Origin: an uncultured Parabacteroides sp. | Lineage (GTDB): Bacteria; Bacteroidota; Bacteroidia; Bacteroidales; Tannerellaceae | NCBI GenBank assembly: GCA_900552465.1 | Contig: URZO01000002.1 | Location: 62,001-126,000 of the forward strand | Direction: 5' to 3' | DNA: 64,000 bases | Shown: positions 63,500 to 64,000 of the stretch, piece after piece | Layout: each line of letters starts with the position of its first letter | Numbering within the stretch: the first letter of the stretch is position 1 | Made by a program: the position numbers and the translations under genes | Notes under the pieces: generated by a model | Told to the model about the DNA's origin: nothing | Database searches by the model: none | What the model saw: the letters and a program-made list of their open reading frames with translations, nothing else

Positions 63500-64000
63500 A
63501 TGACAACAGACTTACTCAACAACAACCTGATAGAGGCGTTAAAAATGAAAATACCCGATGGCGCAAATCTCGCAAACGAATTAATGGACGTTTTATATAT
63601 CGGGAAAGAAGCCGTCTACCGCAGATTAAGAGGCGAAGTACCTTTTACATTAGCAGAAGCAGCCACCTTATCAAAGAAATTAGGCGTTTCACTGGACCAT
63701 GTCATCAGTGCAAGTGTCACCAATAATGCCATGTTCAATCTGAACTTCTTGCATTATTCGGAACCATTAAAGACCTATTCATCCATTATCAGACATTATA
63801 CAGAAGTATTGGAACATATAGCCGATGATCCTGAATCCGACCTTTGCACAGCATCCAATATGATACCGCAAGCATTTTATCTGAGATATGAATATCTTTC
63901 ACGCTTCCGCCTGTTCAAATAGATGTATCAACACGAGAAAGTAAACTGCGTTAAGAACTTCTCGGAACTTCAACTGACGGAAGAACTGGCCGATGCACAA
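63500..64000 (+). pseudogene. HTH-type regulator interrupted by an in-frame amber codon, 3' end outside window
   Basis: The first 140 codons encode a DNA-binding helix-turn-helix (about residues 20-75: MDVLYIGKEAVYRRLRGEVPFTLAEAATLSKKLGVS) and the start of a second domain. Codon 141 is TAG (63920-63922). The same frame then continues without a stop (MYQHEKVNCVKNFSELQL...) to the window edge, as expected for the longer Bacteroidales regulators of this type. A TGG-to-TAG change at a Trp would explain it. It may be a pseudogene, a read-through case, or two short products. A purine-rich AGGGAGAAAT lies before the ATG at 63500. Confidence 0.6.

Noticed and set aside
63923..64000. A separate gene starting at the ATG after the amber codon
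   Set aside because: The ATG is in the same frame, directly after the TAG, without a ribosome-binding site; it is better read as the continuation of the interrupted regulator.

Overview
The window is a chromosomal segment from a Bacteroidales bacterium, most likely a Parabacteroides or a close relative. The evidence is a SusC/SusD pair with GH92 mannosidases, FecR/ECF regulator pairs, lipoproteins with the Bacteroidetes Cys-Ser-Asp/Glu export signature, an HU-related protein, a DUF6261 protein, and many copies of the Bacteroidetes -7 promoter element TANNTTTG. Genus is an inference; no rRNA is present. There is no obvious prophage, transposon or CRISPR array.

Layout. 1-2.0 kb: a KamA-type radical SAM protein running off the left edge, then tRNA-Ser(GGA) with its terminator. 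2.1-5.8 kb (minus): an oxidant-defence cluster with an RclC-like membrane protein, a secreted MsrA-MsrB fusion, a spondin-N lipoprotein and an ECF sigma/zinc-finger anti-sigma pair. 6-10.7 kb: a secreted dienelactone-hydrolase-like enzyme, an HU-related protein, a TPR sensor kinase that lacks the usual phospho-acceptor His, and a DUF169 protein. 11-18.8 kb (plus): a nitrogen-assimilation operon gltB-gltD-asnB, with a palindromic repeat inserted in frame in gltB. 18.8-23.6 kb: TPP riboswitch plus Thi4 thiazole synthase, a cytidylate-kinase-like protein, a MATE exporter, free methionine-R-sulfoxide reductase, and a DUF6261 gene preceded by a 42-bp tandem repeat and an excellent promoter. 23.9-29.5 kb: a 1,866-residue alpha-2-macroglobulin lipoprotein with a thioester motif. 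29.7-34.6 kb: a second MATE exporter, an aldo/keto reductase, NhaA and a second cation/proton antiporter. 34.6-41.2 kb (minus): YigZ, a small protein, UvrA, a lytic transglycosylase and a gliding-motility-type C-terminal-domain protein. 41.2-42.3 kb: about 1.1 kb without genes, packed with palindromes. 42.3-53.8 kb (minus): a polysaccharide utilisation locus (ECF sigma, FecR, SusC, SusD, two GH92). 53.9-57.1 kb: a dicarboxylate/amino-acid symporter, and an ECF sigma next to an unusual inner-membrane/beta-barrel fusion. 57.2-63.3 kb (minus): a heavy-metal RND efflux operon with a small His/Cys-rich protein upstream. 63.5-64.0 kb: a HTH regulator broken by an in-frame amber codon.

How the genes work together. 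The mannan locus should bind and import alpha-mannosides (SusC/D) and trim them with GH92 enzymes. One GH92 keeps the expected catalytic-acid Glu; the other has Gln there, which fits a mannose-1-phosphate diester or other substrate with a good leaving group. The glutamate synthase/asparagine synthetase operon is a compact ammonia-assimilation unit. Two regions carry methionine sulfoxide repair: a periplasmic MsrAB and a cytoplasmic free-Met reductase.

The observations most worth a second look are the 42-bp repeat array ahead of DUF6261, an identical EEERPGEL tail on two unrelated proteins, the gltB insertion, the sigma-linked barrel fusion, the Glu-to-Gln GH92, and the His-less kinase.
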